64,000 nt of DNA from Rhinopithecus roxellana (lineage: Eukaryota > Chordata > Mammalia > Primates > Cercopithecidae). Position numbers and translations under genes: made by a program. The stretch's first letter is position 1. Every line of letters begins with the position of its first letter. This document shows, piece after piece, positions 34,791 to 47,321 of this stretch. Below the pieces are notes generated by a model, which searched no databases, was not told the origin of the DNA, and saw nothing but the letters and a program-made list of their open reading frames with translations. The stretch lies in assembly GCF_007565055.1 (NCBI RefSeq), contig NC_044564.1, positions 82,480,563 through 82,544,562 on the forward strand, written 5' to 3'.

Positions 34791-36479
34791 CTAATTTGAA
34801 GAAATGAAAATACAAAATTTCTGTGATGAAGCTGGTATTAAATATATTTTAAGAAATAACTTAGCGTGGCAATATGCACTATATTTTCTGTCTATCTTAG
34901 AATGGATTTCTAATTTAAACGATTAATATTTAAATTAACCAATGTGTCCTACATTGGGGTTACCAAATAAAATATAGGAGGCATGGTTTAAATCTCAATT
35001 TTAGATTTAAAAATGCTTTTTACTCTACTTACAACCCAAATATTATACAGGTCATACTGTTAGTAAAAAAAAAAAATCATTTTATAAGAAGTTGAAATTT
35101 AACTGTGTGCATTATTTTTCCTCCTAAATCTAGCAACTTTACCTGCAACTGTATTTAAAATGCAAAGTAATTGTGTTTATATTTTGGTTAGATCTTGTTA
35201 AAAATCTGCTAGAAATCCCTCAAGTTGTTGAATGGATAGAGCACAAAAATATTTCAGATTTGAAAACTTTTATCATTGAAAGCAAAGTTTGTCAATATGA
35301 GGTCTTCATAATTTTCCTTATAATAGCAAGCTGGTAACTGCAAACCATTAAAATATGACATTCCAAAGACATAAAATATTTAATATAAACAACTACAACT
35401 AACATTGAATTAATCTTTTAAGTAAGTTTCTATTTTTAATTGGAAATTTGTATTCTATAAAATGATAAAATGAAATTGAAAGGACCTGTAATTTTGTAGC
35501 ATTTACTTTTGGTAAACATTCAAAAAATGATAAATAAAGACAACTTATGTGATGAGTTTTGGCTTACAATATGTTTCATCAAACGAATGCTCATACAATA
35601 TGTTTCATATGCATAGTTCATACAAAATGCTCATACAGTATGTTTCATCAAACAAATGAAAAACTCAGTAACCATTTAAATATTTAGGCCAAAGTAGTTA
35701 TACACTTCTATATGACAATTAGAATTGAGAATATCCTCCATCTAGTAGAAATTTTTCTGAATTTATCAGTACCTGAACACCTAAGAGACAAAAAGTATTT
35801 TCTCAAAGCAATAATGGTCCATGAGTAAAGTTGAAAATGAAAACAATTTAAAATATATTAATCATGCAATGCAACTTAGAAGAACACTGAGGTAAGGTTA
35901 TGAAAACAACAAAATTATAAACCTATATTGAATGAAAAATACACATTTTATGATAATGCTGGTATAAAATATAAAAATGATTTTAGGAAGAAATTTGTCT
36001 AAGAAGCTGAAAACAAATGTATGAATATGTACCAAGAATAACTATCTTCTTATGTTACTTTTAATATTCAGAAAATCAATATTAATATTATTTTAATTGT
36101 CCATAAGGCACATATATATACATGAATATATAATATGTGTATAAATACGTTATTTTATGACCAAATTTCTTGTGTGGAAACAGTTTTTGAAATGGACTAT
36201 TTTGCTTAATAGAGTCAATTTATTGGTGTTTAAATACATGCTTATAAAGTAATATAACTGTAATTATTTTAATGTTCATCTACCCTAAAAAAAAAAAAAA
36301 AAGTCATCCTGATTTGAACAGTAAATCACATGGCTGTCCTAATTTTTAATCCTTACCTCTTCTGCATGACATCTTTCACCAGGATGGACCCGGTTTTTCT
36401 CAGTACTACTGTGCAGTACACAGTTCTATTATTTTTGTGTAACCATCCATTTTATTTACCTATCTGAATGTCACTCTGT
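34791..36479. other. Unassigned AT-rich stretch with short internal duplications
   Basis: No gene. 35565-35658 holds three partial copies of 'tacaatatgtttcatcaaacraatg' (starting near 35565, 35594 and 35634). 36283-36302 is an A-run. Otherwise featureless. Confidence 0.4.
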
Positions 36480-36577
36480 TACAGAAGACTTGACAACAGA
36501 TTTTTTTCATATTTTTATTTCTAGTTCCTAAAATACCATATGTAGAATTGCTCAGTAAATGCTTTATGAACTGAATT
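36480..36577 (+). mobile_element. L2 LINE 3' end
   Basis: 'agttcctaaaataccatatgtagaattgctcagtaaatgctttatgaactgaattaaag' fits the L2 3' end ('...cctggcacatagtaggtgctcaataaatgtttgttgaatgaa'). Old and short. Confidence 0.5.
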
Positions 36578-36837
36578 AAAGTCATAGCTCTAGAAATAAA
36601 CTTAAGGCTATATTTTCATTTTCATTGCAAATTTATTTTGTATTTAAGTTGCAGGTTTTGGGTTACACATTTTTGGTTTGGGTGCAATAGTGAGCATAAA
36701 ATTTTGGAGATTTATTAAATATCATTTTTCTTGTGTTTTCCTACATAGAAAAAAAGTAAAAATTTGGGTTGTCAGAAATGGTTATATACCTTGTGGTTAG
36801 CCCCAGGCAACCAAAAACATGAGGTGATTTTTCTTTT

Positions 36838-37138
36838 TCTTTTCTTTTTCTTTTTTGCGACAGAATCTTGCTCTGTCGCCCAGGCTGGAGTGCAGTAGAG
36901 CAATCTCGGTTCACTGCAAGCTCCGCCTCCCAGGTTCACGCCATTCTCCTGCCTCAGCCTCCGGAGTAGCTGGGACTGCAGGCGCCCGCCACCACGCCCA
37001 GCTAATTTTTTTGTGTTTTTAGTAGAGACAGGGTTTCACCGTGTTAGCCAGGATGGTCTAGATCTCCTGACCTCGTGATCCACCCAACTCGGCCTCCCAA
37101 AGTGCTGGCATTACAGGCTTGAGCCACCACGCCCGGCC
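36838..37138 (-). mobile_element. AluY, reverse orientation, exact 15-bp TSD
   Basis: Antisense dimer with a T-rich tail broken by C ('tcttttctttttctttttt'), ending 'gagccaccacgcccggcc'. The TSD ggtgatttttctttt lies at 36823-36837 and 37141-37155, with two extra G (37139-37140) between the Alu start and the TSD. Confidence 0.95.
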
Positions 37139-37155
37139 GGGGTGATTTTTCTTTT

Positions 37156-37899
37156 AACTTACCATTTCAAGGAATGGAGAAGCTTCTGCTGTATTTATTT
37201 AGGAATAGTCTGTGTACATACGAAAAGCATTTGGATCAATTTCTATAAAGGTCTTCAAAAATTGTGTTTGTATTGGCAATGTGGTGAGGTAGATAACGAG
37301 CAAAAAATGTTGATAGCATCTTGCTACTTTGCTTTCAATTAATGTTTTCCTTGTGTAGTTTCATATTTTATTCTGGAATTCATGAATATACAGACTTACA
37401 AAATTTATTGTTGTAACTTCGTGAAATTAATTATCGGTTCACAATCCTAATTTTTTAATATCAAATGAGATAGTTCAGCTGTTTACTATCATTCGTGACG
37501 TGAAACCACAATAATATTTTAAAATATATATAATGTTTGTTACAAAAGATAGAAAATTTTAAAGAATATTAAGAAATTAATCATCTAGTAAGAGAATCCA
37601 TGTAACTATAAAAGCTTTAATTAGTCTACAGTTCTAAGAACATACAAATATTATACACATACACACAGTATAATTTTTTCCATGATTGTCTAGTTTCTGA
37701 AAATTAATATTTCTAATATATGCCTATTTAAATGGAAAAGATGATAAAAGAGTAATATCATTAGAAAAGTCTATCTTCATTTTTAAATGTTTGTTTAGTA
37801 GTTTTAACTGAAATACACCAGAACTTAATTACACAAGATAATTATATGTAGTAATAGCATTTCATTTATTATTTATGTATGGTTATAAAATATACTATT
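37156..37899. other. Unassigned AT-rich stretch
   Basis: No gene or recognised repeat. Confidence 0.35.
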
Positions 37900-38050
37900 A
37901 TAGTACATTATGTTTATTTTATTCTCAAAACAACCATGTATATAGATAACATTTTATCCTTATTTTGTAGATGAGAAAACTGAGGCAGAAAAATTGTTCC
38001 TAAAACTACAAATATTCTAATTGGAGATGATAGAGCTTGATTCCAGTGTT
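37900..38050 (-). mobile_element. MIR SINE, antisense
   Basis: 'attctcaaaacaaccatgta', 'attttatccttattttgtagatgagaaaactgaggcagaaaaattg' and 'gatagagcttgattccag' are the reverse complement of the MIR core and 3' half. Confidence 0.75.
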
Positions 38051-38399
38051 TTTCTCAAATGTTTTATTGCTTCAAGATGAGAAGCAGTTTCACAAATATA
38101 TGTTAGAATTGTATAGTAATTTTCCAGAGAATTTAAGAGGGCTACTAGTCTTTAAATAATTATGAGAACACTGTAATCTTGATACGTTTCTCTTGAGTTT
38201 AACAAATGATTTTAAAAGTACTTAAATAATCAAGTTAAAAAAAAGCAGTTAACCTAATATCAATAAATCAATCATCCTGTTTTACATTACTTCTAAGCAT
38301 GTAAAGTTTGATATTACAGAATTAATAAAATATATTCACGATGATAATAATTAAGGAAAAGTAATAGCATAATGTTGTGTTGATAGCAGAAAATAACTT

Positions 38400-39000
38400 T
38401 GAAAAAATTAAAATTCTTCCATAATAAAAATTCTTACAACATATCAGAGAGAGAAGAAAACTTATTTAACATAATGGAGGGTATTTACAAAAACCTTCAG
38501 TAAACATCACAGTAAAATACTGAAAGAATTTCATTAAAACCTGACCAATAGAAAAGATAACAGCAACTTTGTAATAAAAGATATTGTGAAATACATAATG
38601 AAAAATCAATAATGGGTATAAAGTGTTTAATAAAAAACTGTGAATATTGGTAGTTTATATTATCTCCTACACAGAAAACTCAAAATACCTACATTAAATA
38701 TAAATTAAATGCAAAAATAAATTGCATTTATATAAACCAGCAATAGTCATTTAGAAAATATATCTTAATAGAGGATGTCACTTACAGTTTTAATAAAAAT
38801 ATAAAATACACAGGCATAAATTCAATAATAAATTTAAGAAAGGTATCCAGAGAAATATAGAACTATACTGAAAGAAAATATCACATGAATAACTTAAAAT
38901 ATATAAAAATTTCATGGCTATGAAGTCTCAGTATCATTTAGATATTAATTATACTCATATTTATGTTTACATTCCAGGCAATCCTAATAAATATTATAAT
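38400..39000 (+). mobile_element. Very old L1/HAL1-like fragment
   Basis: Runs such as 'cttcagtaaacatcacagtaaaatactgaaagaatttcattaaaacctgacc' and 'aataaatttaagaaaggtatccagagaaatatagaactatactg' look like decayed L1 ORF2 mid-region in sense orientation. Weak; limits uncertain; it may extend to about 39350. Confidence 0.45.
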
Positions 39001-39550
39001 CGTTTTTATTTGTTTGGTGCTTGTTTAGTTTAGTATTGGTTTCTTGTTTACATTAAACTTGAAAAACTAATTCTTTTATTTATAATTTAAGTTTCAAGAC
39101 TAACTATAAAATAATGGGAGACAATTGTAATTGGGGGACTTGACCAACCAGACAAGATCACATTATAGTAATTAGCAGACTATGCACTTGCCACAGAAAT
39201 TATAGATTCCCATATTTGGTCTACTTACTAGAGTATCCCACCACTTACTGCTATAGAAAATATGTGAGCACATGAACAGAATTGTAGAAAAAATGAAGAA
39301 TTCATTTGGGACATACTGAGTTTGTGAAACCCATGGAACAATAAATTATATATCCACTAATCAGTTTTATCCGAGTCTAAATTATTAGAGACTAAGGTTT
39401 GGTGAGCATCAGCAGCAATAAAACTGTACTCAAAGTCATACATTTGAAAAAGTTAACCTAAGAGAATGTAGACACAAAAATGAGAGCGAATGAACAAAAA
39501 GAAAGCATATTAAAGTTCCAACCTTTAAGTGCACAAGCATCTAAGTTGTT

Positions 39551-39935
39551 GTTTTAGTTTACTAGGTCGGCCGTAACAAAATACCACAGATTGGGTAGTT
39601 TAAACAACATAAAAATACTTCCTCACAATTATGGAAGCCTGGAAGTTTAAGATCAAGGTGTTGGCATTGGCAAGTTAATTTCCTCTGTGGCCCCTTTTCT
39701 TGGCTTGAGGATGGCCACTGTCTAGCTGTGTCCTCACATGGGTTGACCCACTGTGCTGTCTGTGTCCTAATTGCCTCTTCTAATAAATCATATTGGATTA
39801 GGGTCTGTTCTAGAGACAAGATTTTAAATTAATTACCTCTTTAAAGGCCGTATGTCCAAAGACAGTGAAATTCTGACGTTTTGGAATATAATTCAACATA
39901 GGAAGTTTTGGGACGTTCACACGTCAAGCTATAAC
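39551..39935 (-). mobile_element. MLT1/MST-type MaLR LTR, antisense
   Basis: 'tagtttactaggtcggccgtaacaaaataccacagattggg', 'gaagcctggaagtttaagatcaaggtgttggc', 'ttggcttgaggatggccactgtctagctgtgtcctcacatgg', 'tattggattagggtct' and 'ttacctctttaaaggccgtatgtcc' are the reverse complement of an MLT1/MST LTR. It ends near 'agctataacag'. Solo LTR. Confidence 0.85.
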
Positions 39936-40083
39936 AGTCGTGAATAAAGTGAGATTAGTCTGGAATGAACTATTTTCAAATAGTAGATTGCATGTCCATA
40001 GTATTAGCTTATTATGTGCATAACCACATGATTTGAGCAGAGAGGATTTTACTTTGGGTATACGCTGTGTTCACAGCAATATC

Positions 40084-40182
40084 CAAAGAAGGAAGAAAGA
40101 AAGGAAGCAAGAAAGGAAAGAAGCCAGGAAGAAAGGAAGAAGGAGAGACAGAGAGAGGGAGAGAGAAAGAAAGAAAGGAAAG
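40084..40182. repeat. Purine-rich (GGAA/GAAA)n microsatellite
   Basis: About 100 bases of almost pure A/G on the + strand: 'gaaggaagaaagaaagg...', then 'gagagacagagagagggagagagaaagaaagaaagg'. A homopurine:homopyrimidine tract with mixed tetranucleotide units. Confidence 0.85.
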
Positions 40183-40567
40183 TCCCATTCAATGATACAA
40201 TAAAAGAACATTATAATGTCACTTTGATTTTAAAAATATGTCTATATATTTATCTGTATGTTTTTCCTGATTATCTCCTGAGTACTTTAGAAGATTATAA
40301 TGAAAGTAGCTTTAAATGATCAACTCTTGTATACACAAAAATGTTCTGACAAAAAAAAAAAGTTACCAATGATACTAAAAAATCAAACACAATGGAATGA
40401 AGAAATGAGACCTATTTAATACATATTGTCATTTCTATATTCTTTGTGAACAAAGAAAGGAAAATATACATAAAATAAAATACATAAATCATCAGGTGAA
40501 TGTCACTTGTGAATATAGACAAAGGAAAATGGCATAGGTCATATAGTATATATAAGAGTTCATAGAG

Positions 40568-40905
40568 GTGGTCAGGCACAGTGGGTCACACCAGTAATCC
40601 CAGCACTGTGAGAGGATGTGGACTTGAACCCAAGCGTTCCAGATCAGCCTGGGCGCGCCTAACAAAATCCCATCTCTACAAAAAATACAAAAATTAGTGT
40701 AGTGTGGTAACCGTGGTGGCATGGGGCGTGGGGCATGGTGATGCGTGCCTGTAGTCCTAGCTACTCAGGAGGCTAAGGTGGGAGGATCGTTTGAGCCTGG
40801 GAGTTCAAGGCTGCAGTGAGCCGTGATTGCACCACTGCACTCCAGCCTGGATGACACAGGAAGAGCATGTCTTGAAAAAACAAAACAAAACAAAACAAAA
40901 TAAAA
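40568..40905 (+). mobile_element. Old Alu (AluJ-like), forward orientation
   Basis: 'gtggtcaggcacagtgggtcacaccagtaatcccagcactg' begins a strongly diverged Alu. The right arm 'gcgtgcctgtagtcctagctactcaggaggctaagg' and 'gagttcaaggctgcagtgagccgtgattgc' has AluJ-type features. The tail is (AAAAC)n. A G-rich extra segment of about 20 bases sits in the linker (40716-40740). Confidence 0.88.
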
Positions 40906-42109
40906 ATCTCATAGTGATTCAGTTAAGTTATAAAAATACTTTCACTACATTTTACATTTTCATAGTGATGGTTAATAAATAAGCATAGTCATACACACAT
41001 TGTCGACATATACATATGTATTTAGGTTGCCCCCAAATATAAAGACATGTGTTTCTAGATTTAATATCATAGTCCTTCATCTTTATGTGCAATCTCTAAG
41101 CTATATATAGTAAGTAAAGTACTACACTTTCTATTTTAAAATGAACTAGCTAAACATTTAAGTGGTTATCCTGAGATTAATTCACTGTACTGAAGGTATT
41201 ATTATTAAAATTCTATTGGTTTATCCTACATGATATAAATGAAATTAGCTCCTTCTTTAAGGCACTGAGGTTTTTTTTTCTATTAATTCTAAATTATATA
41301 CATGCTTTTACATCCTATTACAATTTCTCCAGGTTTTTTCCTGCAAATATATAGAAACACTTTTGCGTATTATCGACTTTCCACTACTGTACCCTACTTT
41401 ACCTGTTAAAGCTGACTTTAAATTATACAAAACTTAGTTTCAATTTTCTTTGTGTTCCTTGTCCAAAACATTGTAATTCCTTCAAACCTTCTAATAAAAA
41501 TGGCTTCTACTAAACCTCTTCAGCCAGTTACTTTTCGAAAGAAATCAGAGGCTCCATTATTGTGTCAAGTCCATAGGGAAGAACCTTTCTTTGGCATAAT
41601 TAGTTATCTTCTGCCCTGTGTATATATGGCCCTAAGGATATAATAAATAATATTAACAATTTCCTGTCTGGATCCTGAGGGCTCACTCTCCCAAATTATA
41701 CCTGGAAATAAATGAATGCAATTTTAGAAAAAAATGTGTTCTATCCACTCCTTTTGATTGAAAGAAAATAAGTTAATTTAAGCAGTATCAGCAGAACAGG
41801 CAACCACAACAATTAAAATATCTTCCAATTCTATTTCAAAGCTAATCTAAGAAATATTTTTAGATGAGATAAATGTCTGAAATACTGTGGACTATTTTTG
41901 GACACTGTAAATATTATGCAGTGCCAAACTTAATACACTTATAACTTATGAGTTTTGTAAATCATTATTTAATTTGTACAGAATTATAGTTATGTCTTGT
42001 CCATTTGGTTAGGTGCATATATGAATTGTTTGCTCTCATTAGAGATTAGCTATGTGTATAAATGTATGTATTGACTTCTATATCACAGATTCCTTTAGTA
42101 TATTTTAAT
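40906..42109. other. Unassigned AT-rich stretch
   Basis: No recognised element. 41440-41720 is slightly less AT-rich and holds a 63-codon + frame (41452-41643) with no family resemblance. Confidence 0.35.
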
Positions 42110-42195
42110 TATCTTTAAATCTATTACCAGAACTTCAGAGAGTGTCTTATACATAGTAGGCATTAAATGTTTATAGTTTTGAATAAATCATATTT
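42110..42195 (+). mobile_element. L2 LINE 3' end
   Basis: 'gagagtgtcttatacatagtaggcattaaatgtttatagttttgaataaatc' matches the terminal L2 pattern (cacatagtaggcactcaataaatgttt...gaatgaa). Confidence 0.55.
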
Positions 42196-43335
42196 AAGTT
42201 AGTGGAATTGTCTCTTTCTTAATTTTTACTGTCTTTGTCTCTTCCCCATTTCAAGATCAAACTTGAATGTTTGTATCAGTTCACTAAATCTGAGTTAAGA
42301 AGCATACTCCAAAAGGCCATGCATTATTCATGCCTTATTATGTAGGTATGATAATAGTAAGAAATTTTCTGTCATTAAATAGTACTTTGTGATTTGTTAA
42401 TTATAATTCATGCCTTACTTTAAGAGTCGTCAAATTTTTGATTTGAGGGAAAGTTTCCTTGGTTTACTTAGTATGGTACAAAGTACTACCTCAGTCTTAT
42501 TTTTTTCTTTAAATAATTTTAAGCCTATTTTTAAGTTTCAAGGTAAATTTTAATAGGAGATGGAACATGAAATTCAATAAGTAAACCTGCAAATGGTATT
42601 TTTGGTTCTGTTTTTAAATCATAGTATACTTGGTAAAGACAATGTTTTCTATAGAAAGAGCAATACAAGGCTATAAACTCTGTTAACACTTAATTTTTTT
42701 TCCTAAAATGCCTGGTTAATGTTTAAGAATGAATTGATTTCAAAATCTATTTTTTTTAGAAATAAATTGGGCTATTCACATTTAAATCAAAATAGGTTTT
42801 ATTTATACTTATATATTTCCTAGGGACATCAAAATTATAACTTTGGAAGAGGTGTACTTTATAGATACATGAAATTTCATAATAACAATACTAAATTTTA
42901 ATAGAAAATTCAAGTTTTTCTAAAGTGTTTCTAGTCTTCTGAAGAAAATACATGTCTCTCTAATCAAATAAATCACATTACAGTAATCACGATTATCTCC
43001 ACCACAACCAAATAAAACCCTGGCAGGTTGTGTGCCTCTGTGAAATTTACATATATAAACAGATCTAGTTGGCATTCTTCATGTACCAAGATATATGATG
43101 TGCAAAACTGATTAATTAAATAAGACATTCTCTTTTATCCCCTGACAGAACTTTGCTTGAGTTATACAACAAATTAGGTTTCAGACAATAATAATAGATC
43201 ATTATTACCTTTCAGCTAGTTCCTAATAGCAAAAAGAAAAAAAAAAGTTTCCTAATTTAGGCAGAAGAAAGAAAGACCAACCAAAGAATGGTCACTATTA
43301 ATGACTGGAGGTGAAGATCAAGAGTCCAAAACACC
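42196..43335. other. Unassigned AT-rich stretch
   Basis: No gene or recognised repeat. Confidence 0.35.
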
Positions 43336-43337
43336 TT

Positions 43338-43530
43338 ATATGGGTATTTACAGAATGCCAGACACTGTGGTAAGAATTTTGCATTCATTGCCTCAATTAT
43401 TTCATCCTATTTAACTATGAAGAATGTACTAATACTATGTCTATTTTAAGGGTGGACATACGTAAGTTAAGGGTGCTTTGTCTGCATTATATGTATAAAG
43501 AATAGACAGGATGCAAACTCACTCTCTAAC
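43338..43530 (-). mobile_element. MIR SINE, antisense
   Basis: 'gaatgccagacactgtggtaagaattttgcattcattgcctcaattatttcatcc' then 'actatgtctattttaagggtgg' and 'ggatgcaaactcactctc' track the reverse complement of MIR from its 3' to 5' side. Confidence 0.65.
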
Positions 43531-43555
43531 CTAAGGGCTTATACTGATTTTGGTT

Positions 43556-43770
43556 TCTATTTGGTTTACAACTGACACATAATAAGTCTACATGTTTATG
43601 GGGTACAGTGTGATGTTTCAGTATATGTATACATTAATCCTTGTTAAATCAAGGTAGTCAGCACATTCATCACCTCAAACCCTTTCATTTCTTTGCTTGG
43701 TTAACTTTCAAAATCTTCTGTTCTGCCAATTTTGAAATGTATAATACATGGCATAAACTAATACTTCTGA
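43556..43770 (-). mobile_element. L1M 3' end, antisense
   Basis: 'gtttacaactgacacataataagtctacatgtttatggggtacagtgtgatgtttcagtatatgtatacatt', 'cagcacattcatcacctcaaa' and 'ctgccaattttgaaatgtataatac' are the antisense 3'UTR of an L1MA/L1MB-age element. 5'-truncated. Confidence 0.75.
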
Positions 43771-44489
43771 GAATGTGAATAATGTATCAAAGCACCTCTT
43801 CTTTTCTTGGAAAAAAAAAAAACCCAAACAAAAATTCTTATGTAATTTTAATGTTTCTGAATTTTACCACTTATTCTTTTCAAACTCTCAAAATATTATT
43901 TATATTTTCTAATAATCGAAATCTAATTTTGGTCAGTGGTGTTGATATTTTTTTAATAACATTGCCATATAAAGTTTTAATACTTCTAGTGGCAAAAGTT
44001 TCTACACATACATATTTATACATACAGAAGTAACTGCTTTTGGATACATCTGTGTGAATTTGACTTCCTACCATTTCTTACAGTAAAGAAGATGAACCAT
44101 ATCGGTCATTATTTCCCTAACTAATAAATTCTTGTAGCAATACTATAATAGCAATGACAACAGCAATGTTGCAACTCTTTGGCATATTAGTCCCATGCTG
44201 TAGAAAATGTCCAACTGATAGCAATCAGTTGTACTGCTCCCAGCTGTTATGCTAGAAGGCATATGTGATGATATTGTAATTAAGGAAATTAAGTGATGGA
44301 AGAAATTGGAGAAACAACCAGTCAGTGATTTAGGCAAATGTTTAAAGGAAACTTCTTTACAATTTCTCATAGTTAAACCGGTGAATATAAGAGGATTGGA
44401 GAAAACATAGTAATAAAATTACTTGTCACCAGGTTGAGCTTTCAAATGGTCACTGTGATAACCGAAATAGAGAAAATATTGATTAATAT
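43771..44489. other. Unassigned AT-rich stretch
   Basis: No gene or recognised repeat. Contains a 12-A run near 43810. Confidence 0.35.
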
Positions 44490-45390
44490 TTATAAATCAT
44501 TCAATTATTATGTACTGTGCTATGTGCTTACTAATTGCCTCTGGGACGTTAGCACTATAGAAAACACATCTTGGCCGGGCGCGGTGGCTCAAGCCTGTAA
44601 TCCCAGCACTTTGGGAGGCCGAGACGGGCGGATCACGAGGTCAGGAGATCAAGACCATCCTGGCTAACATGGTGAAACCCCGTCTCTACTAAAAATACAA
44701 AAAACTAGCCGGGCGACCTGGCGGGCGCCTGTAGTCCCAGCTACTCGGGAGGCTGAGGCAGGAGAATGGCGTGAACCCGGGAGGCGGAGCTTGCAGTGAG
44801 CTGAGATCCGGCCACTGCACTCCAGCCTGGGCGACAGAGCGAGACTCCGTCTCAAAAAAAAAAAAAAAAAAAAAAAGAAAACACATCTTGTTCCTTCTCT
44901 CTGGAGTTTACACTGAGGTCGGGTAATAAATGACCATCTTAACAAAGTGATAAGATGAATTTAGGCATTGATATGTATATTGAAGAAAATTAATGGGATA
45001 GAAATTGGATTATCACCTAAATGGGAGAAAAAGGGCAGAAGACAAGTCCCTTATCAAAAAGCATTCCTCATTTATACCACAGGGCATAGAAAATGATTTT
45101 AGTTACTGTGTTTCACGTAATCCCAAGAGGGTTCATCACTAGCCATAGTCTAGTTGCATTGGAAAGATAATTCAATAAAAACAGTGAATATCTTAGAGCA
45201 AGAGGGTTTAATTCACTTGAAGAAATCAGATAGAAGAGGAGCTATCAGAAACAGTCTTTGCTGGAGTTGTTATATTTGGCTTAAGACCTGAATGTTAAGA
45301 AATCTGTCATATTAACGTTATAAAGACCTTGTGCTCTAATCTAGGAAGATGAAACAATATATGGAAAAGGTTGAGGCAGGAATATGTTTG
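44490..45390 (+). repeat. Ancient mammalian interspersed repeat, interrupted by an AluY
   Basis: 'tattatgtactgtgctatgtgctt' before the Alu, then 'ctctctggagtttacactgaggtcgggtaataaatg', 'aagtgataag', 'ttgaagaaaattaatggg', 'ggcttaagacctgaatg' and 'aaaggttgaggcaggaatatg' after it. These follow in order a widely dispersed ancient consensus (a '...ggagcttacattctagtggg...' and '...gagacctgaa...' type repeat). The pieces at 9330-10450 and 49365-49500 appear to come from the same consensus. Family name not assigned. Confidence 0.45.
44573..44875 (+). mobile_element. Young AluY (cercopithecid AluYRa-like), forward, exact 14-bp TSD
   Basis: Near-consensus full-length Alu 'ggccgggcgcggtggctcaag...gactccgtctc' with an A-tail of about 22. 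The variant 'gagatccggccactgc' is the Old World monkey diagnostic. The exact TSD agaaaacacatctt lies at 44559-44572 and 44876-44889. Confidence 0.97.
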
Positions 45391-47295
45391 TTCTTTCAGT
45401 TGACCCTCTACTAGACGTTTGGTGAATTAGTTCAGCTACTCAAAGGCATACATGTTGGCTCAATGAAAAATAAATATGCAAATGTTGATGTAAGATGCTT
45501 CTAAATTTTAAGAAGATTCCAGTAAAATCTGGATGATTTTTATTTACTATGATATTCTGTGTTTTTATAATAAGAGTTCATGGTTTTTTCCTGTCCCCCG
45601 TTGGATTTCATATCATTCATCAAACTGCTCAACCTAATAACTTTCGAATTGCTATGTTTCTTTTTCTTTCACAATAATGCGATCAAATCAGTTGTCTAAT
45701 GTAGGGTGGAATTATAAAAAGTATATTATTTAAGAAGACATTTTAAAGCCATATCTCATGTTAGTTTTATATTTTTTTCTGAATTGATCACATCATAAAT
45801 TTCAGACTTGCTTACCTCTCACTGATGCTCTTTTGCTCATCTCCCTGCAGCTGCCAATCTTGTTTTTACTCTTTTACATATTAGAATAATATAGCACCTG
45901 AGAGATTCAAAACAAACACAATATATCACATGCTAAGAGCAAATTAAAATAGGAAATATATTATCTAATTCCTGCACAGCTTTCAGTAAAATTTGTCATA
46001 ATAACTTGTGCATATTTATTTACCTTTTAATAGCATTTTCTTGGTGGTACCTGCCCACCTCTTTGGTAAATAGTACTATGCTCAACCCTCTCATGTTTCC
46101 ACTCCTGCCCTCCCTTCCCCCAAATGCAAAGCTGTTTCTGATATAAAATTACATATGCAACCAGGTTTATATAACCATTCTTTTAAGGGATCATAAACCC
46201 AAGTTATGTGTATGAAAGAAAATATGTGACCTAAGGTGTTGGTGAGACATAGATTCAAATTTCAGTTCTGCAGCTTACTTCTAATCAATTATAAATTAAC
46301 TTTTTTTAGTTAAACAAAATGAATTATGTAAATTGTTGTCACATAAATAGCACTAAAAATAAACACTAAATATGCGGGGGGTTTTTTCTTAATTCCCTCC
46401 ATTTTTCATGTGAAAAACATTGGAAAAATTTTTGCATTACAATTCCAATCTTGTCAAAATCCTTCTTAAATTATGCCCCAAAACACATCAATATTTAAAT
46501 TCAAATCTCTACCCTATTCAAAACTATGCCTTTTAACCTATTTAACTGCAAGCCAATTCCAATTCTGTGCCCTATGTCAAATAATCAGTGTAAACTGGTC
46601 ACTGAATCTAGAACAAGTGAAAAATTCAAGACACCTTGTTTTACTTTTTCCTTACACTCCTATTATTAATCTCCATATGCAGCTATTCTACTCCTAATTA
46701 AATTCAAATTTATTCCTTTTATCCATTTTAATGGCCTGCTCAAGCTCAGGACTTTATTTTCTCTTTTCCATGCTCTTCTAATAAGAGCACATATAAGGTA
46801 AACATTTATGTTTCTCATATATATAAACTATATATGAACTATGTATAAAACATATGAACTATAAATAATGTATATATGATTCATATATAGTTCTTATCAA
46901 AATAAGACATGCATATAGCAATAAATTATCTACTACAGAATAGCTATTAGAGGAAAGCAAATATTTCTAAATTCATACCTTTGTAAATGTAATTATATTT
47001 CTCAAAATTATATTTTATTATTTAGGAGATTATCTCCATAATGCTACACAGTAGGCTTACACCACCATTTTATTAACCAACTTTGACCATTTCTGTTTAA
47101 TTCTCAATATGAAAGATGAAGATTTACATTACTGAAGCTAACTACACCTATCTTTTCTCCTCAGAATTTGAATTTCTGTTTTACTGTTGAATTGCTTTGT
47201 ATTTTTAATAATTTGAATGTCTGAAAATATGCCTAACTTCCCATTTTGTAACAGAAATATAACTTCCACTACCCTTTCCCTCACCTTCTTTATCA
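45391..47295. other. Unassigned AT-rich stretch
   Basis: No gene. 46815-46900 is a TA-rich block with repeated 'atatgaactat' units. Short frames (such as 46473-46697) have no recognisable product. Confidence 0.4.
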
Positions 47296-47321
47296 CAAAC
47301 ACACACACACACACACACACA
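47296..47321. repeat. (CA)n microsatellite
   Basis: An uninterrupted CA run of about 11-12 units, preceded by 'cacaaa'. Confidence 0.95.
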
